A stretch of 64,000 nt of DNA. Source: JBGTGG01 sp964398945 (lineage in GTDB: Bacteria; Bacteroidota; Bacteroidia; Cytophagales; Cyclobacteriaceae). The notes beneath the pieces were generated by a model that made no database searches, was not told the origin of the DNA, and saw only the letters and a program-made list of their open reading frames with translations. The number at the start of each line of letters is the position of its first letter. The stretch's first letter is position 1. Position numbers and translations under genes: made by a program. Of this stretch, positions 1-8,150 are shown piece by piece. The DNA is taken from assembly GCA_964398945.1 (NCBI GenBank), contig CAYNOT010000003.1:186001-250000 (forward strand), given 5' to 3'.

Positions 1-1
1 C

Positions 2-1684
2 AGTGACTTGCCCGCAATCCTTCATCACACAGCGGATCCGGTAACGGCCACTATGTTGATCCAATCAAAGTTACTTGACATCAAACAACTTACTTCGGGC
101 GATACGCTGAAAAAAAAACCAGTCGATGAACAAATCCGCGACATGAGCATGAAATTTAAATTCAATAGTTCAGCACGCGCATTTACAGAATCCCCAAATC
201 TTCCTGTTGGTGAATTTTTTGTTGAAGACCTCTATGCCAAATTAACCCACTATCCGCATGTACTTCACGATTTTCATGCAGATGTATTTATCGATGACAG
301 TAATTTCAGGATTGTCGATTTTACAGGCATGATTGATAGTAGTGATTTCCATTTTAACGGCAAACTCGATAACTACGATTTATGGTTTCTGCAGCAACCA
401 CTAGGCGATACCAAAATAGAATTTAACCTTACCTCGAATTTGCTCCAGCTTGAAGACGTATTTGCCTATGAAGGCGAAAACTATGTACCGGAGGATTATC
501 GCCATGAAGAATTCAAACAATTAAAAATTCATGGGTTTGCCGATCTGCATTTTGATAAAGGACTGAAATCGTCTGATGTTTATATTGATCGACTGGAGGC
601 GCAGATGAAAGTACATCCCATGCGATTTGAAAAATTCAAAGGACGCTTTCATTACGAAGATCATCACATAGTTGTTGAAGGTTTCAGCGGTAAGTTGGGC
701 AAGAGTGAGTTCCTGGTCAATCTACAATACTATACAGGAACAGACCAAGCACTTAAAAAAAGTGGCAATCATTTTTCATTGAAAGCCAAGCACCTCGACT
801 TTGATGAATTGTTTGCCTATAACCCACCACCACCCAACACTACCCTGACACCAGCAGACCATGAAGATGTTTTCAATATCTATGATCTTCCTTTCGCCAA
901 CATGACGTTTGATTTTGACATCAAACACCTGAACTACCATCGCTACCTGATCAATGATTTTTATATCAAGGCCAGGACACAGGAAAACCATTTCATCTAT
1001 ATCGATACCCTGTCATTGAATGCAGCAGGCGGCAATATCCATTTAAGCGGATACTTGAATGGCGCTGACCGGAACAAAATCTACTTTAGCCCAAAGATGA
1101 CGGTTGATAACGTTGACCTCGATAAGCTTCTGTTCAAATTTGAGAACTTCGGACAGGACCACCTTGTCTCTGAAAACCTGCATGGAAAACTTTCCGGAAA
1201 CATAACAGGAAAAATCCACCTCCATGCCGACATGGTGCCCATACTTGATGATTCAGATATACAGTTGAATGTTGAGGTAAGGCAGGGAAGACTTGAACAT
1301 TACAGCGCATTGGATGCCCTTTCAGATTATTTCAAAGACAAAAATCTGTCGCGGGTATTGTTCGATACACTACGCAATCAGTTTGAATTGAAAAATGGGA
1401 CATTGAGCATCCCCAAAATGACCATTAACTCTACGCTGGGGTTCATTGAAATTTCCGGAAAGCAAGACATGAACATGAATATGGAGTATTACCTGCGCAT
1501 CCCTTTAAAAATGGTAACACAAGTTGGTATGACGAAACTGTTTGGCAAAAAAGAAAACGCCAGCGACCAAGAAGACGAAATTCAATACCGCGATGAATCG
1601 AAACGGATCCGCTTTGTTAACCTGAAGCTTACAGGCACACCCGATAATTACAAAATTTCGTTGGGGAAGGATAAGGCGGAGTAG
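2..1684 (+). CDS. AsmA-like C-terminal domain protein, 5' end outside window
   Basis: The frame is open from the first bases of the window, so this is the C-terminal 560 residues of a longer protein. The sequence is a run of short amphipathic beta strands with repeated N-G-x-L and G-x-I/L patterns. It ends in a segment typical of the AsmA/YhdP/TamB superfamily (low-polarity strands around N-S-T-L-G-F-I-E-I-S-G, then Y-Y-L-R-I-P-L and a final L-T-G-T-P-D-N-Y-K). Such proteins are usually anchored in the inner membrane and act in lipid transport or outer-membrane homeostasis. No membrane anchor is visible because the N-terminus is missing. Family assignment is by pattern; the exact role is not inferable. 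Confidence 0.7.
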   Translation, partial: SDLPAILHHTADPVTATMLIQSKLLDIKQLTSGDTLKKKPVDEQIRDMSMKFKFNSSARAFTESPNLPVGEFFVEDLYAKLTHYPHVLHDFHADVFIDDSNFRIVDFTGMIDSSDFHFNGKLDNYDLWFLQQPLGDTKIEFNLTSNLLQLEDVFAYEGENYVPEDYRHEEFKQLKIHGFADLHFDKGLKSSDVYIDRLEAQMKVHPMRFEKFKGRFHYEDHHIVVEGFSGKLGKSEFLVNLQYYTGTDQALKKSGNHFSLKAKHLDFDELFAYNPPPPNTTLTPADHEDVFNIYDLPFANMTFDFDIKHLNYHRYLINDFYIKARTQENHFIYIDTLSLNAAGGNIHLSGYLNGADRNKIYFSPKMTVDNVDLDKLLFKFENFGQDHLVSENLHGKLSGNITGKIHLHADMVPILDDSDIQLNVEVRQGRLEHYSALDALSDYFKDKNLSRVLFDTLRNQFELKNGTLSIPKMTINSTLGFIEISGKQDMNMNMEYYLRIPLKMVTQVGMTKLFGKKENASDQEDEIQYRDESKRIRFVNLKLTGTPDNYKISLGKDKAE

Positions 1685-1764
1685 CGTTGCTTGTATGCAG
1701 GGTGAGATAAAGGGAGTACTTCCACCTATTAAGCTAAACCATTCATTTAAGTTAATTTTCAATG

Positions 1765-1811
1765 TTTTCTTAGACATATCTGCAATTAAAATGCAGATAT
1801 GTCTAAGAAAA
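1765..1811. repeat. Perfect 20-bp inverted repeat, 7-nt loop
   Basis: The arms at 1765-1784 and 1792-1811 are exactly complementary and AT-rich, with loop attaaaa. The element lies 80 nt after the AsmA-like stop and has no GC-rich stem or clear T-run, so it is a poor intrinsic terminator. An ATG at 1810 directly after the right arm opens a frame of only four codons (M-I-S-R). This resembles the palindrome-then-ATG layout of the DUF4143 ATPases in this window, so it could be the operator of a decayed member. The 287 nt between the flanking genes hold nothing else I can support apart from the ATPase promoter region. Confidence 0.6.
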
Positions 1812-1917
1812 TGATTTCCCGATAATATGTGAGCTGAGAAATATCCTTGAGGTCTTGAAGTAAGTACCATTATCAATTTCGATCTGCAAGAACTACACTT
1901 TTTAGATTTAAAATACT

Positions 1918-1967
1918 TGACAAATCCGGAATCAGATTCCGGATTTGTCAAATTATATCTATCTTTG
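1918..1967 (+). promoter_or_regulatory. Palindromic operator-like repeat and -7 box of DUF4143 ATPase 1
   Basis: A perfect 16-bp inverted repeat (1918-1933 and 1935-1950, arm tgacaaatccggaatc, single A between arms) is followed by TATCTTTG at 1960-1967. The latter matches the Bacteroidota -7 consensus TAnnTTTG. The box ends four bases before the ATG at 1972, so the transcript would be nearly or fully leaderless. The palindrome sits where the upstream promoter element would be. Repression by a palindrome-binding protein, possibly the gene's own product, is inference. Confidence 0.55.
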
Positions 1968-1971
1968 TTTT

Positions 1972-3132
1972 ATGGTTGAAAGAGCTGCCTCCACAAAATT
2001 AAAACAACTGGCGCGCAAATTCCCGGTGGTGGGGTTACTTGGCCCGAGGCAATCGGGTAAAACTACCCTTGCGAAAGAATTGTTTCCGAAAAAGCCGTAT
2101 GTAAGTTTTGAAAATCACGATACTGTACAATTGGCTTCACACGACCCGCGTGCATTTTTAAAATTATACAAAAACGGAGCAGTGTTTGACGAAATCCAAC
2201 GCGTTCCCCAATTGCTTTCATATCTGCAAGAAGTGGTGGATAACCATTCGCGCAAAGTGGGATTGTTTGTAATCACGGGGTCTCAAAATTTACTTTTACT
2301 TGAAACTGTTTCGCAAACCCTGGCCGGAAGAGTTGCCTTTATTCAATTGCTTCCGCTAAGCCTGGCTGAGCTTGATGCCACCTCCTTTAAGAAACAATCA
2401 TTGGAAAGCTTTCTGGTAAAGGGTGGCTATCCACGGCTTTATCAGCAGCGCATTAAGCCTACCGACTATTACCCAAACTATTTACTGACCTATGTAGAGC
2501 GCGATGTTAGGCAAATAAAAAACATTAGCAACCTCGGTTTATTTCAACGTTTTCTAAAAGTATGCGCCACACGAACAGGGCAACAAATAAATTATTCGGG
2601 AATCGGCAATGATTGCGGTATTGACCAGAAAACAGTGCTCAATTGGTTGGGGATTTTGGAAGCAAGTTTTGTTGCGTTTCGGTTGCAGCCCTTTTACAAT
2701 AATTTAGGCAAGCGCCTCGTGCAAATGCCAAAGCTTTATTTTTATGATACCGGGCTTTGCTGTTCGCTGTTGGAAATTGAAAGTGAAAAACAACTTGCCA
2801 ACCACCCGTTACGGGGTTCGCTGCTTGAAAACTCTATTATCGTTGAGCTCCTGAAAAACCGGCTCAACAAAGGCCTCCGCAGCAATTTATATTATTGGCG
2901 CGACCGCACCGGAAACGAAATTGACGTATTGTTGGAACAACCGGCAGGTGCTGTTCCTGTAGAGATAAAATCAGCGTCCACATTTCATTTGGATTTCCTG
3001 AAAGGAATCAAGTATTGGCAAAAATTAAATCCTGAAGTAAAAGGGGGTTATCTTGTTTTTACCGGTAAGGATGGGGCAACCGAAAAGACTAAAATCCTGA
3101 ATTGGAGGAATGTGGGGGCAATCAAAAATTGA
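1972..3132 (+). CDS. AAA+ ATPase with DUF4143 C-terminal domain (ATPase 1)
   Basis: A 386-residue protein. The N-terminal P-loop ATPase has Walker A G-P-R-Q-S-G-K-T at residues 24-31 and Walker B A-V-F-D-E-I-Q at 70-76. The C-terminal DUF4143 region has a PD-(D/E)xK-like signature, N-E-I-D (D318) followed by V-E-I-K (E331, K333), which suggests a restriction-endonuclease-like fold. I chose the ATG at 1972 because it lies just behind a -7 box; an upstream TTG at 1945 falls inside the palindrome. Cellular role of the family is unknown. It is only distantly similar to the other two DUF4143 ATPases here, which resemble each other much more closely. Confidence 0.85.
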   Translation: MVERAASTKLKQLARKFPVVGLLGPRQSGKTTLAKELFPKKPYVSFENHDTVQLASHDPRAFLKLYKNGAVFDEIQRVPQLLSYLQEVVDNHSRKVGLFVITGSQNLLLLETVSQTLAGRVAFIQLLPLSLAELDATSFKKQSLESFLVKGGYPRLYQQRIKPTDYYPNYLLTYVERDVRQIKNISNLGLFQRFLKVCATRTGQQINYSGIGNDCGIDQKTVLNWLGILEASFVAFRLQPFYNNLGKRLVQMPKLYFYDTGLCCSLLEIESEKQLANHPLRGSLLENSIIVELLKNRLNKGLRSNLYYWRDRTGNEIDVLLEQPAGAVPVEIKSASTFHLDFLKGIKYWQKLNPEVKGGYLVFTGKDGATEKTKILNWRNVGAIKN

Positions 3133-3139
3133 ATCAAAC

Positions 3140-3460
3140 TTACCTCCTCAAATAAACAAACCCCTGAATCGGTTTATCACCATTGTTCTTATCCAACACA
3201 TAATAATATGTGCCATCAGGCAACTCTTTGTTATTATCGCTGATACCAGTAAACACAACCTGTACGTTGTCGTACCCATCACGTTCAAAAACTTTATTTC
3301 CCCAACGGTCGTAAAGGGTTACACGGTTGTTGGGGAAGAGGGTGATGTTGCGGATGTTTAGGAAATCATGCTTGCCCTTGGGGTTGGTGGTGACTACGTT
3401 AACCACGATTTGACTTTTGCAAGTTGGCGTATTGGCATCAGATTGTAAGGATGATGATGA
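3140..3460 (-). pseudogene. Orphan T9SS type B sorting domain (CHU_C/gliding motility C-terminal domain)
   Basis: The open frame encodes about 107 residues. Its last 90 are a recognisable CHU_C domain: V-V-x-N-V, then F-L-N-I-R-N-I, L-Y-D-R-W-G-N-K-V-F, L-P-D-G-T-Y-Y-Y-V-L-D and a basic end Y-L-R-R. Normally this domain is the C-terminus of a very large secreted protein. Here an in-frame TAG at 3461-3463 cuts it from any upstream part, and no start or signal peptide fits. It is the isolated 3' end of a lost gene, convergent with the DUF4143 ATPase and starting eight bases past that gene's stop. Confidence 0.7.
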
Positions 3461-3655
3461 CTATTTGAATCAGGCGGAAGCAATGATAAAGAATTGGCTT
3501 GGTACAGAAGATAGGTTTTATCTATTGGAAGATATTTTTTTGGTAACCCTGTTGATGAAAGAGGATTCCGAAATACCTTAAACAAAATTTTATCGAACAT
3601 AACTGAAATCAGAAAAATCCCAATGGAAGAAAGAGAATATGAAGATTGGGCATAA
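3450..3655 (+). pseudogene. Frameshifted remnant of a small acidic protein
   Basis: Two frames carry plausible coding text. One (roughly 3453-3580) reads D-D-Y-L-N-Q-A-E-A-M-I-K-N-W-L and on to E-D-S-E-I-P. The other (about 3520-3655) reads G-R-Y-F-F-G-N-P-V-D-E-R-G-F-R and ends E-Y-E-D-W-A. The overlap suggests one gene split by a frameshift. The composition resembles small immunity-type proteins, but I do not recognise the family. It overlaps the end of the CHU_C fragment on the other strand. Confidence 0.35.
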
Positions 3656-3733
3656 CGATTATTCCGGCTATAGAAACCTATTCAAAATACATCTCTTTTC
3701 CACCCCCTCTTCAAAGGACGTGAATCGGTATAT

Positions 3734-3767
3734 CTGATATAGGCCATTTCCGCGCAATAAGCATATC
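3734..3767 (+). repeat. Dispersed direct repeat, copy 1 (upstream of susR)
   Basis: A 34-nt segment recurs at 5729-5762 with three mismatches; the last 24 nt (3744-3767, starting ccatttccgcgcaataag) are identical. The two copies lie either side of susR in the same orientation. The rest of 3656-3919 is gene-poor: a 30-codon fragment at 3808-3900 ending in a normal stop looks like a coding remnant but is too short to name. Confidence 0.7.
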
Positions 3768-3919
3768 ACTCATAGATAACCCGAAAAAATATGCCTTAAC
3801 ATTTTAGTTGGATCATTATAGACCTGGTGCCTATGGTGGCCCGGTATCTTTTGCAGACTATCATAAAACAATATTTCAAAATTCGTATTTAAATAGCTGA
3901 GTTGCTATTTTTATGCATT

Positions 3920-5524
3920 ATGCGATTGACGCTTGCGCTTTCATTTTTTCTTGTTGTGGCCACCGTTGGGGCAACTCCCCGAACGGACAGTTTATTGGTT
4001 AAACTTGACAGCCTCCTGAAACAGCGCGAATTCTTCCTGAAAAAGAAAGAAGACCGGATCGCTTCACTGAAAGACCAGGTGAAGCTTTCCCCGGATAAAT
4101 TTTATACCTATGAAAAAATCTATGAAGAGTATAAAAGTTTTATCTATGATTCAGCATTCTCGTATGCACGCAAAATGCAGACGGAAGCATACCGCTCCAA
4201 CGATCCTATAAAAATTGCTTCCTCCAAAATAAAATTAAGTTTTGTCCTGCTTTCCTCCGGAATGTTTAACGAAGCACTCGATACCCTACACACCATCAGT
4301 CGAGATCTCCCTGATAGCATAGACATTGCGTTCTATTCAGTCCTGTCAAGAACGTACTATGACCTCGTGGACTTTAACCGCGACAATTATTTTACCGAAC
4401 GCTATACCAAACTGGGCAATCAGTATGTTGATTCTGCGCTGATGTTAAGTGAGAAGGGAACAAAACAACACCATTTACTCCTGGCGTTAAAACATTTGCG
4501 GTTGGAACAAATTGACTCAGCCCGGCAAGAATATGAATACATTCTTGCTTCTTTTAATCTAACAGACCCGGAAATAGGAATAGCGGCCAGTACGCTGGGT
4601 TATATCTATCAACGCAAGAGCCGGATTGCTGATGCCATTGAAATGCTTATTGTTGCTTCCATCTCTGATACCCGTGCCTGTACAAAAGAAGCACTTGCCC
4701 TTTTAAACTTGGCAGAGCTTTTATATAACATCGGGGAACTTTCCAGGGCATACAAATATGTAAAACTAGCCATGGATGATGCGAATTTTTATGGAGCGCG
4801 CCATCGCAAAATCCAGGTAGCTGCTGTTTTCCCAATCATTGAAGGCAACCGGCTTGAGACCGTTGAGCATCAACGCAAAGTACTGGTTGGATATGCAATC
4901 GCCATCACCATCCTCACCATCCTCACGATCATTTTTGCGGTTATCATCTACAAACAATTTAAAAAGTTAAAAGAAGCAGACCATCGGATCAAACTTGCCA
5001 ATACCAATTTGCAAAATGCAAACCACCTTCTTCAACAAGTAAATACCCACTTGCTCGAAGCCAACAAAATCAAGGAAGAATACATTGGTTACTACTTCAA
5101 CATCAATAGTGAGTACCTGGTGAAAATCGAAGCCTTTAAACAAGCCATTGACAATAAGTTGATGTTGAAAAAGTTTGATGACATCCGATTTGTTGTCAAC
5201 AATATCAATCTTAAAAAAGAGCGGGAAGAACTCTACTTCAGTTTCGATAAAATCTTCCTGAAACTCTTTCCGGATTTTGTTACCACCTTCAACTCCTATT
5301 TTCCCAAAGAAGACCGGGTTGTTCTCAAAGAGGGGCAATTGCTCAACATGGAACTGCGCATTTTCGCACTTATAAGAATGGGAATCCATGATAATGAGAA
5401 AATCTCTAAAATCCTGAATTACTCCATTAATACAATCTATAACTATAAAGCCCGGATCAAAAGCAAATCCTTAATCCCCAATGAGGAGTTTGAGCAAAAA
5501 ATAATGGAGATAAAGGCATTGTAA
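3920..5524 (+). CDS. SusR-like membrane-bound transcription regulator (DUF6377-type)
   Basis: A 534-residue protein with an N-terminal signal sequence (about 1-20), a helical TPR-like periplasmic region (about 30-310), one membrane span near 321-346 (hydrophobic, rich in Ile/Thr), a coiled coil (about 347-395) and a C-terminal helix-turn-helix region (about 470-530) containing S-I-N-T-I-Y-N-Y-K-A-R-I. This matches Bacteroides SusR, which senses maltose/starch oligosaccharides and activates the sus genes. The adjacent GH97-SusC-SusD genes support that role. The ATG at 3920 gives a clean signal peptide; a TTG at 3902 is in frame but less likely. A diverged second copy of its 3' end lies about 400 bp downstream. 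Confidence 0.8.
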   Translation: MRLTLALSFFLVVATVGATPRTDSLLVKLDSLLKQREFFLKKKEDRIASLKDQVKLSPDKFYTYEKIYEEYKSFIYDSAFSYARKMQTEAYRSNDPIKIASSKIKLSFVLLSSGMFNEALDTLHTISRDLPDSIDIAFYSVLSRTYYDLVDFNRDNYFTERYTKLGNQYVDSALMLSEKGTKQHHLLLALKHLRLEQIDSARQEYEYILASFNLTDPEIGIAASTLGYIYQRKSRIADAIEMLIVASISDTRACTKEALALLNLAELLYNIGELSRAYKYVKLAMDDANFYGARHRKIQVAAVFPIIEGNRLETVEHQRKVLVGYAIAITILTILTIIFAVIIYKQFKKLKEADHRIKLANTNLQNANHLLQQVNTHLLEANKIKEEYIGYYFNINSEYLVKIEAFKQAIDNKLMLKKFDDIRFVVNNINLKKEREELYFSFDKIFLKLFPDFVTTFNSYFPKEDRVVLKEGQLLNMELRIFALIRMGIHDNEKISKILNYSINTIYNYKARIKSKSLIPNEEFEQKIMEIKAL

Positions 5525-5579
5525 ACACACCCTAAGCAAAAATTTAAGGAGCATTTTTAGGTTGTATACCTTTTGATTT

Positions 5580-5702
5580 GGCCCGGAATTTTTAGTTCTA
5601 AGCAGTGCACAGTTGATGTGCGGCAGCAATAGGGTACGCTGCAACCGGTTGGCAGTCGCACATCAAAATACAGTAGGTGGCGGGCGCCACCTACTGTATT
5701 TT
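5580..5702 (+). ncRNA. Candidate structured small RNA downstream of susR
   Basis: The outer stem ttgatgtgcg (5613-5622) pairs perfectly with 5657-5666. It encloses a GCAGC/GCTGC hairpin (5623-5642) and the self-complementary AACCGGTT (5643-5650), and is followed directly by a strong terminator. A near-match to a -7 box (tataccttttg, about 5561-5571) lies upstream, so an independent ~120-nt transcript is possible. Alternatively this is simply the structured 3' UTR of susR. No family recognised. The 631 nt between susR and the GH97 gene hold this element, a terminator, the second copy of the 34-nt direct repeat, a displaced susR 3' end and the susB promoter region. Confidence 0.35.
5665..5702 (+). 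terminator. Strong intrinsic terminator after susR
   Basis: A 16-18 bp perfect stem centred on ggtggcg/cgccacc with a 2-4 nt loop is followed by TTTTTT. It would end transcripts from susR or from the candidate small RNA and insulate the GH97-SusCD operon. Confidence 0.9.
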
Positions 5703-5728
5703 TTGCGCGGCCTACCCATTAGAGATAG

Positions 5729-5762
5729 CTGATACAAACCATTTCCGCGCAATAAGCATATC
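5729..5762 (+). repeat. Dispersed direct repeat, copy 2 (downstream of susR)
   Basis: Second copy of the 34-nt repeat at 3734-3767; 24 nt are identical. The pair brackets susR at a distance of about 2 kb. No terminal inverted repeats or transposase accompany them. Confidence 0.7.
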
Positions 5763-5878
5763 CTCGTATAATAATTTTAATATCGCCATCCAATTGCTTT
5801 AATGGGGCGATTCTTAGTCAGAAGTATCAATAACTTGAACATTGATTACTGCCATCTTATTTTTCTCCTTTTGAGCAT

Positions 5879-5935
5879 CACCTCCATGAGGGGTTTGGGT
5901 TTGACCACAGAATAATGAAGATAAAGGCATTGTAA
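5879..5935 (+). pseudogene. Displaced second copy of the susR 3' end
   Basis: The 25 nt ending in TAA at 5935 match the last 25 nt of susR (5500-5524) at 24 positions and would encode I-M-K-I-K-A-L against I-M-E-I-K-A-L. Further upstream, 5884-5899 matches susR 5479-5494 at 13 of 16 positions, with a 6-nt length difference between the blocks. It has no start codon and is a gene fragment. Confidence 0.75.
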
Positions 5936-6058
5936 GCGCTGGTTCCTTCTACATTCCGTTTATACATTTTTTCTTCGCAACTCGCGTTAAGTAGTTGACC
6001 TGTAATTTTTTAACTAGTCTTCACCTGTTATTATTTCCACTTTTTTATTGGGGGAATT

Positions 6059-6099
6059 TCGATTGTGCTGCACCGCCACGATTTTTGAATTGCAATCGA
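6059..6099 (+). promoter_or_regulatory. Possible regulator site upstream of susB
   Basis: TCGATTG at 6059-6065 and its exact complement CAATCGA at 6093-6099 form an inverted repeat with a 27-nt gap, 57-97 nt before the GH97 ATG. A related TCAATCGG follows at about 6113. The position suits an activator such as the neighbouring SusR-like protein. No convincing TAnnTTTG box was found, so the assignment is tentative. Confidence 0.3.
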
Positions 6100-6155
6100 T
6101 GGAGATAGGGTCTTCAATCGGTTGCAGTTTTAAACATCTTCTAAACATTACTTGA

Positions 6156-8150
6156 ATGAAGCAAAATTGGATGCTGCTTTTATTGGCCGGCTTATTTCTC
6201 ATTTCCTGCAACCAAAATGAGCATATTGCCACCGTTCAATCGCCCGACAAAGCGATAACGGTCACTTTTCAAATCGATGAGGGAATCCCCTTCTATCAGG
6301 TTAGCAGGAACGATAAACCGCTTATCCTCCCTTCACGGCTCGGATTCCTTTTAAAAGGTATCCCCGGGCTAGACAAGGATTTCAGAATTGTTGAAACAAA
6401 ACAAAGCGAATTCAACGAAACCTGGGAACAGCCCTGGGGCGAGGTGAAAACAATCACCAATCATTACAACGAACTGATCATCTCGCTGGAAGAAACTACA
6501 GAATACAAAAGAAAACTTGAACTCGAATTCCGGGTATACAACGATGGCTTGGGTTTCCGCTATCGCTTTCCCGGGCAACCCAATCTTAATGAATTTACGA
6601 TCACAGATGAGCTTACAGAATTTAAAATGGCCGATGACCTTGATGCCTGGTGGATTGAAGCATACGCCAATGATATTGATTCTGAATGCGTGACCAAGAA
6701 AAATAAAATCAGTGAACTTCCCGCCAAAATGCATACCCCGCTTACAATGGTTGGTGAGCAGGTGGCCGTTAGCATACACGAGGCCGCGCTCATTAAATTT
6801 CCGGCTATGGCGCTGAAACCAAATCAAAGTAAAACATTAAAGGCTGATTTGATCCCATTAAGCTCCGGTGACCTCGCAATTGTATCGACCCCCTTTCATA
6901 CACCGTGGCGGACAATTCAAATCAGCAGCAAACCTACTGACCTTATCACCTCCTATCTCATCCTTAATTTAAATGAACCCAATAACCTGGGTGATGTCTC
7001 CTGGATCAAACCCGGAAAGTATGCGGGCATCTGGTGGGGCATGCACATTAAAAAGCATACTTGGGAAGCAGGGCCCAAACATGGTGCAACTACCAAAAAT
7101 ATGTTGGCATTCATTGACTTCGCGGCTGAAAATAATTTTTCAGGTGTGTTGGCCGAAGGATGGAATGAAGGATGGGAAGGTGATTGGATCAAAGAAGGAA
7201 ATTTCAGCTTTACTAAACCGTATCCTGACTACGATATTGAAAAGATCGCACAGTATGCAAAGGAAAAAGGTGTGGGGCTAATCGCACACCACGAAACGGG
7301 TGGCAATGTTGCCAATTATGAAAGCCAATTGGAAGATGCTTTTGATTTCCTGGAGAAGTATGATATCCACATGCTGAAAACCGGATATGTAAATAAAAAG
7401 CCGGGAGGGGAAAACCATCAAAGTCAATTTATGGTGGATCATTTCCACAAGGTGATGGAAACTGCTGCGCGGCATAAAGTAATGATCGATGTACATGAAC
7501 CCGTAAAAGATACAGGCTTACGAAGAACCTGGCCGAACATGATGACGCGTGAAGGGGCACGCGGTGGTGAGTATGAAGCATGGAGTGAAGGCAATACGCC
7601 CGAGCACACGGTCATTTTACCTTTTACAAGACTGCTAAGCGGGCCTATGGATTACACTGCGGGTATTTTTGATCTTCAGTTTGATTCAACCGGAACCTTT
7701 CGTGTACATACCACACTCGCCAAACAACTCGCGCTGTATGTGGTGATTTATAGTCCGTTTCAAATGGTGCCCGATCTACCTGAAAATTACAAAGGCAATC
7801 CTGCTTTTAAATTTATCCAGGATGTTCCAACCGATTGGGAAACAACAAAAGTTTTAAATGGTGAAATCGGGAAATACATCACTACCGTTCGCAAAGATCG
7901 TAACTCATCCGACTGGTATCTCGGCAGCATTACCAATGAAGAAGCACGTACCATCACTTTCAAACTGGATTTCCTCGCTGACAAAAAATATAGAGCAGAA
8001 ATCTATCAGGATGGTGCCGGTGCAGATATGGAAAGCAATCCGCTTCCTGTCGAAATCCTTCACAAAGATGTAAGCAGAGCAGACGAATTGACGATCAACC
8101 TGGCAGCGGGCGGAGGTGTAGCCATTCGCTTCTATGAAAAAAATAAATAA
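6156..8150 (+). CDS. susB: GH97 alpha-glucosidase, inverting type (SusB-like lipoprotein)
   Basis: A 664-residue enzyme releasing glucose from alpha-glucans or maltooligosaccharides. The lipoprotein signal ends F-L-I-S-C (Cys18). Order: N-terminal beta sandwich, (beta/alpha)8 barrel, small C-terminal beta domain. By alignment from memory with Bacteroides SusB, E380 (H-H-E-T-G-G) and E448 (V-H-E-P) match the base pair E439/E508, E466 (T-R-E-G-A) the calcium ligand E526, and E472 (R-G-G-E-Y) the acid E532. Retaining GH97 enzymes carry a nucleophilic Asp where this protein has Gly410 (L-K-T-G-Y), so an inverting alpha-glucosidase is expected. First gene of the PUL operon; it overlaps susC by 17 nt. 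Confidence 0.92.
   Translation: MKQNWMLLLLAGLFLISCNQNEHIATVQSPDKAITVTFQIDEGIPFYQVSRNDKPLILPSRLGFLLKGIPGLDKDFRIVETKQSEFNETWEQPWGEVKTITNHYNELIISLEETTEYKRKLELEFRVYNDGLGFRYRFPGQPNLNEFTITDELTEFKMADDLDAWWIEAYANDIDSECVTKKNKISELPAKMHTPLTMVGEQVAVSIHEAALIKFPAMALKPNQSKTLKADLIPLSSGDLAIVSTPFHTPWRTIQISSKPTDLITSYLILNLNEPNNLGDVSWIKPGKYAGIWWGMHIKKHTWEAGPKHGATTKNMLAFIDFAAENNFSGVLAEGWNEGWEGDWIKEGNFSFTKPYPDYDIEKIAQYAKEKGVGLIAHHETGGNVANYESQLEDAFDFLEKYDIHMLKTGYVNKKPGGENHQSQFMVDHFHKVMETAARHKVMIDVHEPVKDTGLRRTWPNMMTREGARGGEYEAWSEGNTPEHTVILPFTRLLSGPMDYTAGIFDLQFDSTGTFRVHTTLAKQLALYVVIYSPFQMVPDLPENYKGNPAFKFIQDVPTDWETTKVLNGEIGKYITTVRKDRNSSDWYLGSITNEEARTITFKLDFLADKKYRAEIYQDGAGADMESNPLPVEILHKDVSRADELTINLAAGGGVAIRFYEKNK

Noticed and set aside
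1505..1951. Minus-strand open frame across the AsmA-like gene end
   Set aside because: It runs through the hairpin and palindrome and overlaps a confident gene; the translation has no family features.
1685..3140. Displaced AsmA-gene 3' end around DUF4143 ATPase 1
   Set aside because: No match to the last 60 nt of the AsmA-like gene was found downstream of the ATPase.
3734..5762. Composite transposon carrying susR
   Set aside because: Direct repeats are short and there is no transposase, terminal inverted repeat or target duplication.
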